Assembly: GCF_000346465.2 (NCBI RefSeq)
Contig: NC_034013.1
Span: forward strand, 5,315,791 to 5,379,790
Origin: Prunus persica
Lineage: Eukaryota > Streptophyta > Magnoliopsida > Rosales > Rosaceae
Length of the DNA stretch: 64,000 bases
Direction of reading: 5' to 3'
The notes under the pieces were generated by a model. That model did not search any database. It was not told the origin of the DNA and saw nothing but the letters and a program-made list of their open reading frames with translations. Position 1 is the first letter of the stretch. Each line of letters begins with the position of its first letter. Both the position numbers and the translations under genes were made by a program. Below, one piece after another: positions 25,139-37,215 of the stretch.

Positions 25139-25185
25139 AATCTTAGATGCACGAATTAATACTCTTGATCATTTGAAATACAAGT
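25139..25185 (-). repeat. SINE-like fragment
   Basis: On the - strand it reads TCAAGAGTATTAATTCGTGC, the same word family as 56418-56470 and, more distantly, the A-box region of 53612-53705. Probably a truncated copy of one tRNA-derived family. Confidence 0.4.
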
Positions 25186-25587
25186 CTCTTACTATATTGT
25201 AGTTGGTTTAGTAACAATTACTGTCTTCCAATTCTCCATTAAATCATGAAAGATATGAGTAATTAATAAACCAACCCCACTCATATACTGAAATGGAATG
25301 TGTACAAACTATATACACGAGACATTATTTATTAAAACTATAGAATAGCAGAATTTTTTGCATGGGGCCATGGACCCTGTAGATGGCTCTTAAGTTGTGC
25401 CCACAATCAATAAGGAGGGAGGGGGGGGTTGGGTTTGGCAGTGTTGTGTTAGAGATTTGATTCTCTTGCAGCAAATGCAAAAAAAGACCCACCACCACCA
25501 CCACCCCACTCTCCACACTCTGTCTGCTTTGCTTCCCCATTACCCTCCATTCCCATGACCATGACTATGACCATGACCAGAAATATG

Positions 25588-25589
<2 letters not shown>

Positions 25590-25642
<53 letters not shown>
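25590..25642. repeat. (CT)n microsatellite
   Basis: 53 bases of pure CT, preceded by an imperfect ATGACC/ATGACT repeat (about 25554-25590). Confidence 0.95.
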
Positions 25643-25644
<2 letters not shown>

Positions 25645-25797
25645 TTTTAATTTTTCTTTCTCCTCTGTTGCTTCTTGTGACTGCCATTATATCATCACCA
25701 GAAAACAGTGGCTCCAAGGTACTTGTTGCCACAGAAACCCTCAAATTATAATAGCACCACCAATATATACCAAAACCTCTCTCCCACTGACATATTC

Positions 25798-25813
25798 ATA
25801 AATAAATAAATAA

Positions 25814-25846
<33 letters not shown>
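25798..25846. repeat. (AAAT)n(AT)n(AC)n compound microsatellite
   Basis: An ATAA/AAAT run changes into AT dinucleotides and then a short CA run. Confidence 0.85.
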
Positions 25847-26839
25847 TCATACCGGCCTTTGAATCTTCACCTTTAAATTATTTGTGCACATTGCAATTCA
25901 TTTCTGTGGTTTTTTGGTTTTTTTTTTTTTGCCTTTTTCAATGTTTGTAATTTAGCTTGGAAAAAGAAGTGGAAAGTTGTATAGAAAATATCAAGTGTTT
26001 GTTATATTGATTGTTGGGTAGCAGTCGTGGACGGCACCCATGTGCTTGTATGTACTAAATGCCATGAAAGAAAGGAAGAAACACAAGCATAGAAAGTGGG
26101 TCAAAAATATGCATTGAAATGTAACTCCCTCTCTTCTGTTTGCACGAATAATTATACAAAGAAAAAGAAAACTATTGGTTGGTTTGAAAGACTTTGTTGT
26201 TGTTGTTGTTGTTGTTCAATCAGCAATGATGCAATAATTCTGCACTAGCATTATAAGATTTACCCTCATCATGGTTGGTATACTTTCAATCACATTTACT
26301 ATGTATGAAGATATATGTTAATATGATAATATAAAATAAATTTTGAATATTGAGTTCAAATATGGTTTCTATAAGAGTTATTTACATTAACATATCCTAA
26401 GGTTTTCGGTCTTTTCATAAAACACCATGAGGTTTCAAAAATTACAAGAACACCCCTAAAGTTTTAAATTGTTTTCACTATACTCTTTTTTGTTATTTTT
26501 CTTCCATATATTAAAGATTTTATATAATTAAAAAATTCCTCCAAATGACAAAATTAGCCTTTGAGATTAGATTGCACATACGTTTATTGAGGCTAACTTT
26601 GTTATTGGAAGAAATGTTTTATATAAAATCTTCAATATATAGAAATCAATAACATAAAAAGGGTTTTATGATCAAACAATTTAAAACCACAATGGATGTT
26701 TGTGTAATTTCTTAAATCTCCGGAAATTCTGTGAAAAACCCAAATTAGTGTAAATAAATCTTACTATAAAGTAAAATTTGTTGCATAATTTGGCTTATGT
26801 AATGAGGATTCATTTAGTTGGTTTGAGGTACCTCCTGAT

Positions 26840-26960
26840 GCTATTCAGGACGCCCTATTTTGTGATTCTATGGATCAGGGTCAGGCTTTATGTCCCCCAT
26901 TGTAATCAAGTTCATTAATAGAAGCTTTCCTCGTACTGGGGAGGTTTCATTAAAAAAAAT
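26840..26960 (+). repeat. retroposon 3' tail, family A
   Basis: It contains GGTCAGGCTTTATGTCCCCC, then GTAATCAAGTTCATTAATAG and a terminal A run. It is recognisably related to 53470-53583, which has GGTCAGGCGTTTTGTTCTCC in the same place. Both end in poly-A, so they are 3' ends of one non-LTR retroposon family, 5'-truncated. Confidence 0.55.
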
Positions 26961-27098
26961 TACCTTAAAATAAAATTTGTTACAAGATCTTATATATACA
27001 AAAATTGACAACAAACAGAAGGTTTTTATAACAAAAAATTAGAACAAAAACTTATATATAGATGCAAGTATTAATTCCTTAATTTCCATACAATAAAG

Positions 27099-27865
27099 AG
27101 CGCCAATAAAAAATAGACTCGAGATTATTATTATTGTATAGTACCAAAAAAATTCTAGCCCCTTTTCTTCCAAAAAGCACTCTTAGAGCTTTTTTCACTT
27201 TGAGGGGGGAGAAAGCCATTGTTCTTCCCCCCTCTCCCCTCTTCTCTTCTTTCTTTCACCTCTTCCCCCATTTTCAGAGACAAAGGGTTTTCTCTATTTG
27301 TCTTAGTTTTGATATGATTTTTATTCAACCATTATAGGCGGCTGCGACTCAGCGTCGAATCTTCACCTGCATTTCGGCGTCGGATCTCCACCACCATCTT
27401 TTTTGCAATTTCTTTATGTTTGGAATAAGTTGCAAAAACTCTTTGGGTTCTCTGTGTAGTTTTCACCTCTTCTTTTGTGAGAGTTTTTCATCTCTCCGTT
27501 GTGAGAGCTTTTCATCTCTCCGTTGTGAGAGCTTTTCATCTCCAATTTGTGAGAGCTTTTCATCTCCAATTTGTGAGAGTTTTATTTGTATTGTTATGGC
27601 TTGGTTTTTTTTCAAGCTTTATCTCTTTTTTATTATTCTAAGTTTGCAATCTTAGTTGGGATGCCTATACCAGAGTTTCTTCGATCCTGCCTAATCATTA
27701 GTGGAGACACACCATATTGTCTTAATTTTGATATTAGACCGCTCTGTTATTGTAATGGCCCTTTTGTGGCTAGTTTGTATTGACCCTTTGTGGCTAGTGG
27801 CTTTTTTAGCTGAATTATGAATGCAATCATAGAATTTCTCAACCAAAAAAAAGAAGTGCCAATAA
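27099..27865 (+). mobile_element. poly-A-tailed retroposon with target-site-like flanks
   Basis: The body starts after about 27112 and ends in AACCAAAAAAAAG near 27853. Flanking words CGCCAATAA (27101) and TGCCAATAA (27857) look like an imperfect target-site duplication. The body has a pyrimidine-rich front, GGCGGCTGCGACTCAGCGTC near 27338, the 24-bp tandem repeat, and a 3' part shared with 32355-32452 and 38750-38845. There is no reverse transcriptase, so it is a truncated LINE or a non-autonomous retroposon. Confidence 0.55.
27476..27590 (+). repeat. 24-bp tandem repeat, about 4.7 units
   Basis: Units read TGTGAGAGCTTTTCATCTCT plus four bases. Two sub-variants are adjacent (two ending CCGT, two ending AATT), so the array grew by local duplication. 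The period is a multiple of three and one frame reads CESFSSLR/CESFSSPI without a stop. Confidence 0.9.
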
Positions 27866-28491
27866 TTAAATTTTTTTTTTATATAAAAGAAGTTACGTAC
27901 ACATGATCAATTACCAAATCCACTCCTTAATTTCCATTCCCTATCTAATCCACTCCAAAATAAAACAACAAAGAAGCTAGACGACTACAAATGGACTAAG
28001 TGATCGTCCACTAAATGCAAAATGGCAAAACTATGTGGTAATAGTGATGCTTGGTTTGATTTAGGTAAATGCTTTGTCCTTGAACAAGTGTACATCACTA
28101 GTTCCTCCATTATGTGCTTTATGTTAATGAAAGAGGGAATAAAATATAGAATGGTTGGAAGCACAAGTTCCATATTTGCTTCCACTATTTCCAACTAAAC
28201 TAGCATTCCATGTGAAGTGAAGTGTATTAGTGAAAAAAGAAACAAGGAGAGGTTCTTGCATCAGACAACAAGTGAACATTTGCATGTGTTGCAGGCTGAA
28301 ACTTTTTAGTAAATAATAAATTTTTTTTTTGTTTTTTTTTGCCCAATGAACAATAAACAAGATTTTGTGCTACTTTCGTGGCTTGTGATTAGAGATATGG
28401 CGGTAGGAGTGTTTCGGTGTGATAAAGGCTTAGGTAGTGGGTAGACTGTAGAGGAGTGGTGGAAGCTGTGCAAAGGATGAGAATTTATGGT

Positions 28492-28492
<1 letters not shown>

Positions 28493-28524
<32 letters not shown>

Positions 28525-28528
28525 ATAT
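28493..28528. repeat. (AT)n(GT)n microsatellite
   Basis: AT dinucleotides change to GT dinucleotides. Confidence 0.9.
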
Positions 28529-31500
28529 GTGTAAAACAAAAACAAAGTCCAATGGAAATTAAGTGTAAAGAAAGAAAAAGAAAGGTAAAGGTAAGGAAAA
28601 ACCTAGAAAATGAAAAAGAGTTGTAGGAGGGTACATGTGGGTCAAAGAAAAATAGATGGGGGAATGGAATTGTTGGATTAAGATTAAAGAAATGTACCAA
28701 GTAAAGTTGGTGTGTCTTCAACACAAGGAAAAATAATGCGCCTCATTTCATAACACACATCTTGGAAATGATGACTACTCGCATTACATGAATTTCAATC
28801 TTAATCCCATAAAAGACCATTAGATAAAAGCAAAGAACAAATTTAGATATTGATCAACTAATTTGAGTATATAGGCTTAATCTCACGGAAGATAATATTT
28901 AAAAGCGGATTTTTGTTGTCAAAAAATATTTTTAGCTATTTCGGAAGCAATCCTAAACAAACCCTATCGAAGGTATATATCTCAACGAGATATAGAATCC
29001 AAAACTCACCATTTCACTTTAATTAACTCATTTGCATAGTTAAGGAGTCATCTTCGCAATTTCAAATTTGCACATTTTACAGCTTCATTTTACTAAAATA
29101 AGCCATTATTAATTTATTTAAATTGAAGGGGAACTGTCAACCGAAAGTTCTCAAGTGCTTTTTTAGATATTAAAATCACTACTTCCTAAATAAAAACTCT
29201 TGATTTTGGTTGCTTTAGGGTAGGTAGAGTATTATATATATGAAGTAACAATTTGAACCAAAATATTTTTTACATTGAATTTTTGGTGTAGTTAATTTGG
29301 TCCAACTGACTAGCTAGGAGGCTATTAATGGAGTTCCCAGTACATTCCCGAAAGCTCTTGACTTTGTTTGATGCCCCCCTTACCCAAAGCACAATTCAAA
29401 TACTGCTTGCAGTAGACAATGCTAAAAGCATATTCAAGCTGGACGCATAAGAAAAATAGCTCACCATTCAAAGTTTCCACAGTTTACTATTAGTACTTGG
29501 AAAAAAGTAATACAAAACCATGGTTGACTTGCCCACAGTTGTGTATTGACTCGATGAAATTATTGTGTACACCAATGTTAACCATACATTCATTCTAATA
29601 TTTGTAAATACATGATCCATTAAATCTAGACCAGCTCATTTACTTATAACCTAAATTTTTATTTTGCTAGGGTTTGTATTTTAAACGATTACGAGTACTA
29701 TTTATGCATCCGAGGTCTTAGGATTGATTCTTCTCTTCGTATCACTTGTATTAAATGAATAAATAAAAAAGCTTATATATATTAATTATTTCTTTTTTAT
29801 TTCTTTTGGCTACGTAATAGCTAAAGGTATTGTCACATAGTATAGCAGAACAAAATGACAGGAACTACATTATTCAAGGTTTGCTTTAACTGGTGTAGCG
29901 AGCAGGGTTGAACGTACGCACCCACCACCTGCCACTGAAACTGGGGATAAGGTCAATCAATTCAGCCTGTTGAGTGTTGATCCGATCTTGATTGATTCAT
30001 TTAAACTTAATTTGGTTCACATAATTCCACCAAATTAATGATAAAACCATAGACTTTAGAAATCTGGGAAGACCCATGTGACTCCTGCCTTAGCATTTTT
30101 TTAATGGTAATTATCTTCAAAATTGACAATAGTATTGGATTTGAATGATATAAATATAATATAATTGATCCCCTGGACAGGTTTGGTTATGCTCATCATG
30201 CATTAGCAAACCGAGTTAAACGGCAGGTTTGGTTATGCTTTCACATTAGGAAATCGAGTAAAACAAACCACTGGATTCCCTTCTAAATCGAGATAAGTAT
30301 TTTATCACTGAAATTCTTTTATCAAGAATACGAAAAAACTCGAGTTCGAACATATTTATTGATCACATCTCTAACGTAGATTAAGTTTTACAAAAGATGT
30401 GATGAATAATCTGATTAGCACTCATAGTGAAAATAATTTCCATTCAATAAAAGCCATCTTGTTAAGAAGTAGAAGAAAGGTTGTCATATTGCCGTGCAGG
30501 GCTGTTATACCATCAAGAAGTTAGAGGACCCATTTGTGGGGTCTAAGCAAAGACAAATTGCGTGATGCCATTCCAAGCACTCTCTTTCACAATTCACATT
30601 TTCCTCTCTTGCTTCCCTTTCTCTTTTTTTGGTGGCTTCTCTCTTTCTTTATCACCCTCTCTCCATTAATTAAAGCTAGAAATCCTTCTTGGTTTTTGGG
30701 GAAGATCACCATTACCAACTTGAACTTTTCTTGTGAGATTCACTCTGTTTTTTCTTTTGTATTGCCAAGAAACTATTTTTCCTCAGTACTCGTATTAGGA
30801 ATAGAGGTACATTGTCCAGGTCCACTTGCATTACCAAAATACCCTTGATCTCCTCCAACAGTTAAAAAGAAAAAAATAAAAACGATATTAAACTACTCTA
30901 ATTTACAATGAACGGTAATTTGACTCAAATGAAAAGGAAAAACACACTGTCCGATTAACTGACCTTATTCACATTCGTAGATCTCGTCAGTTAATTATAT
31001 CCTCTTGAAAATTCTCATTGAACTCAGTATAAATAAGCGACAGAATATTATTAATGTGAAAAGAATAATACAAATGTTATGTATTTCACTCAAATTTCTC
31101 CATTATAATTTAACTTTCAGCCGAAGGCATTGAACCCTTGACCATCTTATTTTACCAAAAGTCATTGGCTCATGTTTTCCAATACCCACCATAATTCACG
31201 ACAAATTAGCGCCACACAATGATTTTTATTTTCTGGTCAATAGGTCTGGTACTCTAATGACCATTGCAAGCATTAATTTGGTTTCCCTTAGTATATATAT
31301 ATATATATATTTGAAATGTTTTGCAACCATTTCTCTTATATTTATTAAAACTAATTGTCTTTATTTTGGCATTTGAAAATTTTAAACTACTTGTCAATCC
31401 GTGCAATGTGGAGGGAAATAATTGTTAAATTAAAAATTATAACATAATTTCAAATAAATATTTGGACCTTATTTTTGTATTCTTTTATTTTTTTTAAAAT

Positions 31501-32354
31501 TAATTATAGTTTTTCTTAAATTTCAAAGGCTTTATTTCACTTAAATACTAATTCATACCAGAGAAAACGTGTTCCGTAGGCTACACAATTTAGTGTGAGG
31601 TTATCTTTTGCTATAATTACCCAACTTCTATAAATAAAAAAAAGAAAACGGAAAACGTGATAAAATCAAAGCGATCTAATGAGTACTTAAATTAAGGATT
31701 TAAGTATTTACAGAGCATGTTACTCATTATGCATCTTTTGACCCAAAAAACAAGGTTCACTTTGTGCATTTCATCCGTACATATCTAATTGGATGGGTAG
31801 AATGCAAGTAATCTTCAATCTGCCTTTTCTTTTTTTGGCCAAAAAAAATAATCTGTTTTTCTTTTAATTTTTTATATATTAAAAATAGATATTTACCAAC
31901 TACTATGTATAACTCACATTGAATAGAAAGGGGCTTGTATTTAAAATAAAGATAAAAAAAAACTCACTTTGAATAAAGTCACGTCAACACTCTCTCAAAA
32001 ATAAAAAGTCACACCCAATATCGTAGATCTTATTAGATTCGAATTACCCCTTCCTTAATTAAATAGAGACAACTATCCTTAAACTAAAAGTTAAAATCTT
32101 TTATGATAAAATTTCATATGTTAGAAGACGCCCTAAGTTTGAACTCCTCTCGGGCATCTTCCTTTTGCCAATATTATAAATACCCAAATTTTAATATTTG
32201 GTTGTAAATTACAATGCATGAATTCCATGTAAACTTGGTGCCAAATTCAACGTTACACTTCATAAGTTGTCTAAATTTAGATATAGGCGCAACTGTTTTT
32301 TGGATCTTGTAAAATTAGAAGAAGAAAAAAACTTACAAAAGTCCATCCATTACC

Positions 32355-32452
32355 TAAAGAAAAATTGGGTAGTTTATGCCCTTGTGGCTGATGGACTTGG
32401 TGTCTAAGTTATGAATACAATTATCGGTTACTCTTAAAAAAAAAAAAATTAA
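32355..32452 (+). repeat. retroposon 3' tail, family B
   Basis: CCCTTGTGGCTGATGGACTT, AAGTTATGAATACAAT and a 13-A tail parallel the 3' end of the element at 27099-27865 (CCCTTTGTGGCTAGTGGCTT, GAATTATGAATGCAAT). It is a severely 5'-truncated copy. Confidence 0.55.
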
Positions 32453-33111
32453 GAACTTAAAGGTTCCTATCTTAATCATTCGAAGACATTAGATAACAAT
32501 ATTAATTATTTCTTGATTTATCGGGACTAAACTGAGGGTTACTCAAACACTTCGTATCAGAAATAACAGTGACTCCAAAAACGCACCTTAAAGATAATCA
32601 ATCGTTACAACTAATGAATAATCAAGACCGTATACTCTAGAGATTTCCCCTTTTTTTTCTTTTACTTCACCCTAAATTAGTGGTTAAAACGAAGGGCTAA
32701 GTTAGTCATTTGGCGTATATAGTGAGTCATATATATATATATATACTTGAAATCTTAATCAAACAATAATAAGAAAGTTTTTTTGTGAAAGGAAAAAAGA
32801 GAAGAAAACCAACAACCATGCAATTTGGTCGGAGGTATTATTGTTGTGTGATCTTTTCTCTCTTTTCTAAGATAAGAAAGGCAAACAAGAGGAAACATAG
32901 CTGTTGAGAGTTTGAATCTTCACAGCCAAGTAAAAATCTAATTACCTCTTTTGCATTTTTTTTAATTTAAAAAAGACCTAATTGACTAATAAATAATACC
33001 AAGAATCCAGAAAAATTAATAATTTCTTTTAAAGCGTTGGAATTATGAAAAAGAAAAAAAATATATAAAAAAAAATAAAGAGAGAGGTAGAGAAAGCTGG
33101 CGAGAGATGCA

Positions 33112-33126
33112 TGGGCCATATAAAAA
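33112..33126 (+). promoter_or_regulatory. TGGGCC element and TATA-like box
   Basis: TGGGCC at 33112-33117 directly precedes TATAAAAA at 33119-33126. This is a plausible core promoter for the RING ligase gene, whose start codon is about 1.1 kb downstream. If it is used, the leader is long and contains many upstream ATGs, so a leader intron or a later start is likely. Confidence 0.4.
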
Positions 33127-33588
33127 CAATCCCAGCGGCAGCGGTAGCGGCAGAGAGACCTGCACGCTCAACAACAGCAACTACTCTACATCTACATCAT
33201 CACTCTTTCACAAGCACCTTCATTTTTCTCTCTCTTATTTATTAATTTTTTATTTTATTTAATATTTTGGTGAAAAAACCAAAACCCTTCTGTCAAAATA
33301 AAATAATAGTAAATGGGTTATTTTTTGTTTTTTCAAATATGGGGTTGTTTTTATTTAATTAATGGTGTGATGTTGTTGGTGTTGGAAATTACAAGCACGA
33401 GACTCCCTCTCAAGAAAAGCCAAACCCCACGCGAAGAAGAGAAGAAGAAGCAAAGGAAGGAAGGAAAAAAGAGAAAGAAAGCAAAGAGCAAAGAAAGAGC
33501 AGAATAAGGTGTCTCTCTCTTGGACTGATTCGTTTCAATCGCATCTATCTCTTCAATTCCAAGCTCCTATTCTCTCTCTCTTTCTTTC

Positions 33589-33591
<3 letters not shown>

Positions 33592-33642
<51 letters not shown>
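33592..33642. repeat. (CT)n microsatellite in probable leader
   Basis: About 50 bases of CT within a pyrimidine-rich stretch between the TATA-like box and the RING gene start codon. Such Y-rich tracts are frequent in plant 5' leaders. Confidence 0.9.
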
Positions 33643-33651
<9 letters not shown>

Positions 33652-34217
33652 CATCTCTATATTAACAAAGCTAATAGCATCATAGCAAACAAAGGAAGGC
33701 CAACAACAAAAACAACAAGAAGGAGAAAGAAAAAGTAGGTGAAAACAAAGTGCCCCAAGTAAATAAAAGAGAGAGAGATGGGAAGAAGGGTTAGAGAATG
33801 GTGCTGATGCTGAAGAAGGTGGAGGTGGTGGTGGTGCCCTCTCTCAATACACATAATTCATCTGATTCCTTCTCTTTCTTTCTCTGAAAAGTATATATCT
33901 TTCTGTTTTTTTTTTTTTTTTGGGTTTTTTAAAATCCTTCTACTTCTCTATCTATCTATCTATTTCTCATTGAATAGTCCGCCTATTGCTTGGTAGGGAG
34001 GCATCTTTCATGCTTGTTATGTGCTAGCGTTTATTGTTCTTCTCCATTCCCCTTATTAAGTTCCTCTGTCATCTTTTGGACTTTTTACCAATTGCCAATA
34101 CCAAACCGCTCTCTCTGTCTTCCCCACCTTTCTTTCATTTCCAATACATTACATTTATTCCTGTCACAATCTTCTCTTCTTATCATCATCATCAGCATCA
34201 CCAATCTACAATCAACA

Positions 34218-35611
34218 ATGGCAGTTCAAGCTCAATACCCTTCAAATATCCTCTTTCTAAACAGGTTTGCATTCTCTCCTCTTCTTCCTTGTTTTTGGAT
34301 TTTTATAGCAATCCATATCTTCAATCTATATGTCTCTCTTATCTAATTAATCCCTGCTTTGGTTTCCGCTGATTCTGCAGAAACTCACAAGAAGGGCATG
34401 ATTATTCCTTACAAGCACAGCCAGGAGGATATCTTGATCAATCCCACATGCTATTCAACAATGGAGGAGGAGGTGAGTCTCTTCAAATTCATATCTTTTG
34501 ATCACCCAATTCTGCTTTTGGGCCATAAACACCAATTCAATCAATAAAAGATTGGTTTTTTTTTTTAATTTGGTTTTGATTGATTTGATCACAGCAGTCA
34601 ATAATACTACCAATCAGCGCAAAAGAGGAAGAGAAACTTCAGCTGCCACTGAAATCTCACCTTCAATCCTTCCTTTCTCTCTGCAACAACAATCCCAACC
34701 TCCTCCTCCTCAGCTCATCGACCTCTCCCAACTCCACAACCACAACCACAACCACAACAATCCCAATGTGGTCTCCACAGGCCTCCGTTTATCCTTTGGA
34801 GACCAACAACAACAACAACAGCAACAGCAGCAACAATTTCAACAGCATCACAATCAACAACAACAACAACACTCTTCAGCTTTGTTCTCTGTTTTAACAG
34901 AGGACTTTGCTACCCAAATCAAACACCAGCGGGACGAATTAGACCAATTCCTTCAAGCCCAGGTAATAATTTTAACTTTCCTCAAATGGGTTATTAGCGT
35001 TTTTTTAATTTGTCCAGAAAAGGCAATTGAATTGAATTGAATTGAATTTATGGTTTTTGTATTTTTTATAGGGGGAGCAACTGCAGCGCACATTAGCAGA
35101 GAAACGGCAGAGGCACTATCGTGCGCTACTGAACGCAGCAGAGGAATCAATAGCTCGTAGGTTGAGAGAGAAAGAGGTGGAGGTTGAGAAGGCCACGCGT
35201 AGAAATGCCGAGTTGGAAGCACGCGCTGCGCAACTTAGCGTGGAGGCCCAGGTTTGGCAGGCTAAGGCCCGGGCACAACAGGCCACTGCTGCGACCCTAC
35301 AGGCCCAACTGCAGCAGGCTATGATGAGCGGCGGGTTTGTGGCGGCTCAGGATAGCAGGAGAGGGGACGATGGAGTAGCATCCCCGGCTGGCGTAGAGGG
35401 CCAAGCTGAGGATGCCGAGTCGGCATACATTGACCCGGAAAGAGTGACCATGTCTGCCCCGAGTTGTAAAGCGTGTCGAAAACGGGTCGCATCGGTGGTT
35501 ATACTGCCATGCCGGCACTTATGCCTCTGTACAGAGTGTGACCAAATGGTTCAGGCCTGCCCATTGTGCCTCTGCATGAGAAATTCAAGTGTGGAAGTCT
35601 TTCTTTCTTAG
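34218..35611 (+). CDS. BOI/BRG-type RING E3 ubiquitin-protein ligase, four exons
   Basis: Exons are 34218-34264, 34381-34472, 34595-34962 and 35072-35611, all GT-AG with matching phases, giving 348 residues. The start is the ATG in ATCAACAATGGCAGTT; the protein begins MAVQAQYPSN. Residues 55-60 are RKRGRE, a basic cluster typical of this family. Residues 80-110 are rich in Gln, Pro, His and Asn, and 117-142 carry polyglutamine tracts. A long charged and Ala-rich helical region (about 150-250, with VEAQVWQAKARAQQ) suggests a coiled coil. The C-terminal RING has C301-x2-C304-x11-C316-x-H318-x3-C322-x2-C325-x6-C332-x2-C335 (C3HC4). Arabidopsis BOI and BRG proteins are E3 ligases that limit pathogen- and stress-triggered cell death and act with DELLA proteins in gibberellin responses; the same role here is inferred from family membership. 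All eight RING ligands are present. Confidence 0.95.
34591..34600 (+). promoter_or_regulatory. NAGNAG tandem splice acceptor
   Basis: Intron 2 of the RING ligase gene ends ACAGCAG|TCA. Using the first AG (34594) gives Gly-Ala-Val; the second (34597) drops one codon and gives Gly-Val. Both keep frame, so two isoforms differing by one alanine are possible. Confidence 0.7.
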
Positions 35612-37079
35612 GGCCCAACCCCAATGATGGAAGCCCAGGCCCAGGAAGAGGCAAGACGGCATGAGAGCAAGGGTATTAAAAAAGAAGTGAAGAAAAAAAA
35701 AGGAAAACCAAATAATATTTGGGGTATAATAAAATTATTATTTGTTCTTTTTTGGGGAAAATATTCTGATATCCCACTCAAATTTTTTTTTTTCACGTTC
35801 TCTTTTTTGGTTCCCCCTCTTGGAGTGATTTACCTAGAGGTAATGTACATGGCCACATGGGTAGCGGCATTGGGTTTTTATTTTTTTTATTTTGGTGAAT
35901 TCTATTCATATATAAATTCTTTAATTTGACAAATTATTTGCAATGTGTGTTTTTATTAGCATAATATAAAGGTGATGTCAATATGGTATATGTTCACCAT
36001 GTTTACCTCATAGTGTAAATGATGATGTCTTTTATTATCATGCATAAAGCTTCTTTCTACCACTTTACCACATTTCACTCAATTTTTTTTTTAAAACCTT
36101 TTTTTTGGGTTGGTGGTGTCTTTCCACCATACCATAATGTGACCTGCAGTAATGTTCAACATTTTAAGTTTTTCTGTCTGTCACCGCTGAGAAGCTGATC
36201 GAAACGAGACAAAATCAAGAGTTCAAATTTGAAATTAGGTTTTGGGGATACATGGAGAAAGCAGGCATGAGGTATGTCTTCTAGTGTTGAGGAAGTATGT
36301 CTTGTAAGGCTGCTCAGTTCTTCACATCAAAGAGGTTTTGGTCCTCTTTTAACTCTCTACTTTCCCATCACCTATTTTCACTTTCTATTTACTCATCGAA
36401 CAAGGAAAGAAATTGAAAAGATAAAAACACGTCTTCTTCTTTTTTTGCGCCAAAGTTAGGAAGGAGAGGGAGAAAATTCACACACACGGCTACCTGAACC
36501 AATCCAACTAACATCCCATCAATCATGTCTTCTAGTGTTAAAAAGAGATGAAAGTACATGACTAAATGAATACAATTCATAAATTAGTTTGATAAGTTGA
36601 AACTTCATAATAACTCTACAATTTTTTTTGGGGGGTACAAAAATACTTTCACAGCTCTGGTTTCGCTAACTTTATAATTATCATCAATTGGTTTATAGCG
36701 GGAATCGGACTCCATTTGATGATTTGCTTCCTTCCTTACCTTGGTAAATGCCTATGGCAAAAAGGTTGCCTAGAGGAATTTGATATTCAGAGGGCTAATA
36801 TATTTATTTTCTTTTTCTAGAAAATGTTTTAATACTTACAACTTGATAGGGAGTAACCTTGAAGGAGTTTTAACTTGCCATGTACGTGGCTTAGATCATA
36901 TTGTTTTTACCCAAATTTTGGGTTAGGGTTTGAGTTAGGGTTGGTTGCCAATTCAAAGTCCGTGTGTGAGTAGAGTCTATTGAATGGGCTTTGAGTAAAC
37001 AGCTCATTGCCCGAGAATGTTACGCAAACCAGCTCATTGCCCGATAACCCATGATCAAACGATCATTTCAGGGTAGACT

Positions 37080-37215
37080 AGATTAACGGATCGTGTTTAT
37101 GTTGTGTTCATGCAAATTCGTTTTTTTAATGAGTTGACACGAACTCGACCACTAAATTAATAGGGCCAGAAACGAATACAGTCCGTTAAAATAATGAATG
37201 ACACAACACAACTTA
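37080..37215. repeat. dispersed GTTGACACGAAC-type repeat
   Basis: It shares AACGG-TCGTGT and GTTGACACGAAC with 360-515 in the window. Probably another fragment of the same transposon family, with an ACACAACACAAC stretch at the end. Confidence 0.45.

Larger units (their letters stand above)
22346..33111. other. large gene-free interval
   Basis: I see no protein gene in this stretch. It holds microsatellites, a 29-bp perfect inverted repeat, poly-A-tailed retroposons and much AT-rich sequence. Open frames (for example 30534-30848, 27416-27655, 28491-28724) are simple-sequence or retroposon-derived. I looked for mature sequences of common plant microRNAs and saw none, but this was by eye only. 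Confidence 0.45.

Noticed and set aside
27476..27590. CRISPR-like array
   Set aside because: Contiguous 24-bp tandem units without spacers, in a plant retroposon.
34498..34594. Open frame running into RING gene exon 3
   Set aside because: This part is intron 2; splicing at 34594 or 34597 joins cleanly to exon 2 and gives the family N-terminus.
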